Assembly (NCBI GenBank): GCA_022360055.1
Contig: JAKSDO010000171.1
Coordinates: 1 to 64,000, forward strand
DNA: 64,000 bases
Direction of reading: 5' to 3'
Origin: Cytophagales bacterium
Lineage (GTDB): Bacteria > Bacteroidota > Bacteroidia > Cytophagales > Cyclobacteriaceae
This document shows, piece by piece, positions 61,220 through 64,000 of the stretch. The position numbers and the translations under genes are program-made. Below the pieces are notes generated by a model. That model was not told where the DNA came from. It ran no database searches and worked only from the letters and a program-made list of their open reading frames with translations. The stretch's first letter is position 1; the number at the start of each line of letters is the position of its first letter.

Positions 61220-62872
61220 ATGAAGCATCTTTCGGTCCGTACATCTTTTTTGCTGATCTCCGTTTTTTTGGCTTGTACGGATAGTAATCCGGGCGCGCAA
61301 ATTTCACAGCCAAACGTACTGCTAATTATCATCGATGATCTGAACGACTACCTGGGAAGCTACGGAGGTCATCCGCAGGCCAAAACGCCGAATATCGACA
61401 AACTGGCGGCCGCAGGAACGGTTTTTACCAATGCACACACAAATTCCCCGGTGTGCTCTCCTTCCAGGAACAGCATGTTTACCGGGATCTATCCCCACAC
61501 TTCAAAGGACTTTGGGTGGACCTATCATATACATCAGGCCGTGTTGAAAGATACCAAAACCTTTATTGAGCTCTTCCGGGAAAACGGGTACAAAACCGTC
61601 GGATCGGGGAAGCTACTCAGCAGAAATGTACTTGACTATTGGGATGAATGGGGCGTCCCCGAACGGATCAATTACGGTCCGCATGCTTTTGACGGGGAGC
61701 AACCCGTCGGACACCCGTCGGTGCCAATGCCCTTCCGGGGGGTTAATTTCGTAGACGGTTCTTTCGGCCCGCTTTCCGATATTCCAAAGTTTGATCCTGA
61801 CGGAACCGGCCCGAAAGAAACAGGGTGGACATATGCGGGGACCGATGTATTCGACTATGTTGATGATGAGAACCGCGACCTGATGCCGGATGAACTGCAC
61901 GCCCGATGGGCGGCCGCCAAAATTAAAGAGCTGGAGCGGCAGAATACCGGACAACCGTTCTTCATGGGCGTGGGATTTGTAAAGCCTCATACGCCACTGT
62001 ATGCGCCGGAAAAATATTTTGATATGTTTCCGCAGGATAAAATTCAATTACCGGTGATCAGAGAAGGAGATCGTGACGATGTTTTTTATTCAACAGTGTA
62101 CCCGCCAACAGAAATGGGCCTGCATTATTACCGGGCTTTGAAAGCGTCATATCCGGAAGGAAACGAAGGATTGAAACGAATAATTCAGGCCTACCTCGCA
62201 TGTGTTGCTTTTGTCGATGAGCAGGTCGGGCTGGTTATGGATGCTTTGGACAACAGCAAATTCAGAGATAATACCATTGTTATTTTTACCAGCGATCACG
62301 GATGGCAGTTCGGAGAGAAAGATTACCTGTATAAAAACTCACCCTGGGAAGAGAGCACACGGGTTCCGCTTATCCTGCGCACACCGGAAGCGGCCATGCC
62401 CGGTTCCGAAGTCCGTCATCCTGTTTCTTTAATCGATATTTACCCGACCTTGATCGATATGTGCGGCCTGGACGGATCGACAAAAAAGGTCGAAACGGCT
62501 CCGGGCATTGAAGGATTCAGTTTACGGCCATTTTTGAGGAATCCGGACTTTGATGCCTGGGAGGGACCGGACGGTGTCCTGACAGTGATGGGGGCCGGAA
62601 TCAATAAACCGATCGAAGGGCTGGGAGTGCGCATCAACAAAACGGCATTGTGGCACATAAAAATATTGAAAGACCTGGACGACGCATACGTCATGAAGCA
62701 AAACTATACGTACCGGACAAAAGACTGGAGATACATTCGATACCGGAATGGAAAAGAAGAACTATACCACCACAAAGACGATCCCAACGAATGGAAAAAC
62801 CTGGCGCTGAATAAAGGCTACTTTGAGGTAAAAGAGGATCTGAAAAAGCAGATGCTGGAGATCATCAATTGA
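61220..62872 (+). CDS. S1 family sulfatase, iduronate-2-sulfatase-like, lipoprotein
   Basis: 550 residues. Lipoprotein signal (FLLISVFLAC). Metal motif LLIIIDDLNDYLGSYGGHP, formylglycine signature SPVCSPSR with Cys79, TVGSGKLLSRNV (conserved Lys), MGVGFVKPHTPLYAPEKYF and FTSDHGWQFGEKDYLYKNSPWEESTRVPLI, the last being typical of iduronate-2-sulfatase-like enzymes. The family removes 2-O-sulfate from iduronate in heparan/dermatan, and marine members act on algal polymers such as ulvan. It follows the rhamnosidase gene by 106 bp on the same strand, supporting a shared substrate. Confidence 0.93.
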   Translation: MKHLSVRTSFLLISVFLACTDSNPGAQISQPNVLLIIIDDLNDYLGSYGGHPQAKTPNIDKLAAAGTVFTNAHTNSPVCSPSRNSMFTGIYPHTSKDFGWTYHIHQAVLKDTKTFIELFRENGYKTVGSGKLLSRNVLDYWDEWGVPERINYGPHAFDGEQPVGHPSVPMPFRGVNFVDGSFGPLSDIPKFDPDGTGPKETGWTYAGTDVFDYVDDENRDLMPDELHARWAAAKIKELERQNTGQPFFMGVGFVKPHTPLYAPEKYFDMFPQDKIQLPVIREGDRDDVFYSTVYPPTEMGLHYYRALKASYPEGNEGLKRIIQAYLACVAFVDEQVGLVMDALDNSKFRDNTIVIFTSDHGWQFGEKDYLYKNSPWEESTRVPLILRTPEAAMPGSEVRHPVSLIDIYPTLIDMCGLDGSTKKVETAPGIEGFSLRPFLRNPDFDAWEGPDGVLTVMGAGINKPIEGLGVRINKTALWHIKILKDLDDAYVMKQNYTYRTKDWRYIRYRNGKEELYHHKDDPNEWKNLALNKGYFEVKEDLKKQMLEIIN

Positions 62873-63022
62873 GGCGTGAATTTATATCGGCGTTTAAGAG
62901 GGAAGCTTTGCCGGGATTTTACCAGTTTGGTACAGATTTTCGAGGGGTACGGAAAGTGCTTCAACGAACATAGACCGGTTTATCAGGTAGTGAATAATGA
63001 ACTGCCAATTAATGCTTACAGG

Positions 63023-63030
63023 TATCTTTG
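63023..63030 (+). promoter_or_regulatory. candidate -7 box of the Crp/Fnr-type gene
   Basis: TATCTTTG is a perfect TAnnTTTG match. Transcription would start near 63037, giving a leader of about 114 nt that contains the hairpin CCGACA / TGTCGG (63054-63070). Confidence 0.5.
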
Positions 63031-63150
63031 CTACAAATAAAAAAATACAAGGTCCGACATCCACTGTCGGTCATTTTGCGTTAAAACCATCACAAACCAA
63101 AAAACTACCGATAGCACCACCGTTTTTCCCAATACGCAAACGAGAACTGA

Positions 63151-63708
63151 ATGCAACAATTAATTGAATACATAGAACGGTTTGTAAAACTGAATTCTGA
63201 AGCGATAAAGGAATTGGAAAAACGCACCGAATTGGAATCCTATACTAAAAATCGGCATATTATTGAGGCTGGTCAGCGTTGTAATAAGCTCTGGTTTCTA
63301 AAAAAAGGAATGGTCAGAAAGTATCAGATTTGGGATGGTAAAGAAATAACCGCATGGATACACGTTGAAAATGAAATGTTTACGTCGTTGCAAAGCTATG
63401 CACAAAACATTCCCGCGGATGAATACCTGCAAGCCTGTGAAGAAACCGAGGTAATAAGTATAACAAAAACGAACAGCGAAAAACTTGCAAGATTTACGGA
63501 ATTCATGATCTTTAGTAATGCCTTGATGGAAAGAGAATTTGTAAATATTGACATTCATACGAAAGCTTTGAATCAAAGAAATGCCAGAGGAAAATATGAG
63601 TATCTTAGAGAGATAGCTCCCGAAATGACCGGAAGGGCAAAATTAGGTCATATAGCATCAATAATCGGAGTAACACAGGAAACTTTAAGCCGAATCAGGA
63701 AAGGTTGA
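63151..63708 (+). CDS. Crp/Fnr family transcriptional regulator
   Basis: 185 residues. The N-terminal cyclic-nucleotide-binding-type beta roll (about 20-115) has the IIEAGQRCNKLWFLKKGMVRKYQ pattern and EVISITKTNSEKLARF; the residues that would bind the cAMP phosphate are not conserved. The C-terminal HTH (about 155-185) is GRAKLGHIASIIGVTQETLSRIRKG. This short form is common in Bacteroidota, where members often control a neighbouring oxidoreductase or hydrolase gene, here the hydrolase 66 bp downstream. The region is visibly more AT-rich than the PUL. Confidence 0.9.
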   Translation: MQQLIEYIERFVKLNSEAIKELEKRTELESYTKNRHIIEAGQRCNKLWFLKKGMVRKYQIWDGKEITAWIHVENEMFTSLQSYAQNIPADEYLQACEETEVISITKTNSEKLARFTEFMIFSNALMEREFVNIDIHTKALNQRNARGKYEYLREIAPEMTGRAKLGHIASIIGVTQETLSRIRKG

Positions 63709-63774
63709 TTTTTTGATATATATCAAAAGAATAGTTATTGTCCTTTTAGTTCTTTGCCAGATAAAAAAAGTAAA

Positions 63775-64000
63775 ATGGTAAAGCGCTCAATTTATAAATC
63801 GGAATCAGGGAAAAAACGAATTTTGGGTTTTTACGAAAACGTATTGAAAGAATATTATCAGCCATCGGAGCAATACATGGTTGAAACTATTTTTGGTAAG
63901 ACTTTTGTAATTGAAAGTGGTAGTAAAACTGCACCTGCGATTGTTTTGCTGCATGGAACGGGTTCAAATTCAGCCATGTGGATTGCCGATGCAAAAGAAC
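63775..64000 (+). CDS. alpha/beta hydrolase, 5' part only
   Basis: The gene runs off the right edge after 75 codons. The visible part starts MVKRSIYKSESGKKRILGFY and reaches the oxyanion-hole motif PAIVLLHGTGSNSAMW, typical of alpha/beta hydrolases near residue 65. The catalytic Ser is beyond the window. It follows the Crp/Fnr-type regulator on the same strand and may be its target. Confidence 0.8.
   Translation, partial: MVKRSIYKSESGKKRILGFYENVLKEYYQPSEQYMVETIFGKTFVIESGSKTAPAIVLLHGTGSNSAMWIADAKE

Noticed and set aside
1-64000. CRISPR arrays, tRNA or rRNA genes, insertion sequences, integrases, phage genes
   Set aside because: No regularly spaced repeats, cloverleaf with a GTTCGA-type arm, transposase or integrase motifs were found on reading the gaps and translations.

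Overview
The window looks like a chromosomal segment of a member of the Bacteroidota, probably a marine or polysaccharide-degrading Cytophagales-type bacterium (the order is an inference). The evidence is a SusC/SusD pair, a hybrid two-component system sensor, many Spase II-type lipoprotein signals, promoter boxes of the Bacteroidota type (TTTG, about 19 bp, TAnnTTTG), the near absence of Shine-Dalgarno sites, and starts preceded by A-rich stretches. No rRNA, tRNA, CRISPR array, insertion sequence or phage gene was seen.

Left part (1-30 kb) is mostly housekeeping. It holds a GAF-domain protein, a large FtsX/MacB-type permease, an alpha/beta hydrolase, a polyprenyl diphosphate synthase, a GH31 lipoprotein, a degenerate ATP-dependent DNA ligase homologue facing a Gfo/Idh/MocA oxidoreductase, RecQ, a CarboxypepD_reg-like exported protein and an M42 aminopeptidase. 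These are followed by a shikimate cluster (DAHP synthase-chorismate mutase, aroB, aroA), proline dehydrogenase, a Thermus-type isocitrate dehydrogenase overlapping an RlpA-like gene, a DUF819 membrane protein, a family 2 glycosyltransferase facing ferrochelatase, and a two-domain FKBP lipoprotein.

Middle part (30-38 kb) is accessory. It contains a decayed gene of which only the two ends remain, a GH95 fucosidase-type enzyme, a secreted L-type lectin, a second orphan FtsX/MacB-type permease and a 1-Cys peroxiredoxin.

Right part (38.5-63 kb) is a polysaccharide utilization locus: a 1409-residue hybrid two-component sensor, SusC, SusD and two sulfatases on the plus strand; an AraC regulator and a GntP permease on the minus strand; then an enolase-superfamily acid-sugar dehydratase, a GH2 enzyme with a GATase-like tail, a GH78-type rhamnosidase and a third sulfatase. 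It encodes desulfation and exo-cleavage of a sulfated glycan, plus uptake and dehydration of a sugar acid; no polysaccharide lyase is present. A substrate with rhamnose and uronic acid (ulvan-like) is a reasonable but unproven guess.

The most interesting signal is in the gap between the sensor and susC. Two near-identical 22-bp direct repeats lie 44 bp apart, followed by a promoter-like box, a 34-codon membrane micro-ORF and a hairpin. A 16-nt exact copy of the repeat core also lies in the gap between the lectin gene and the second permease. The window ends in a more AT-rich stretch with a Crp/Fnr-type regulator and the start of an alpha/beta hydrolase.
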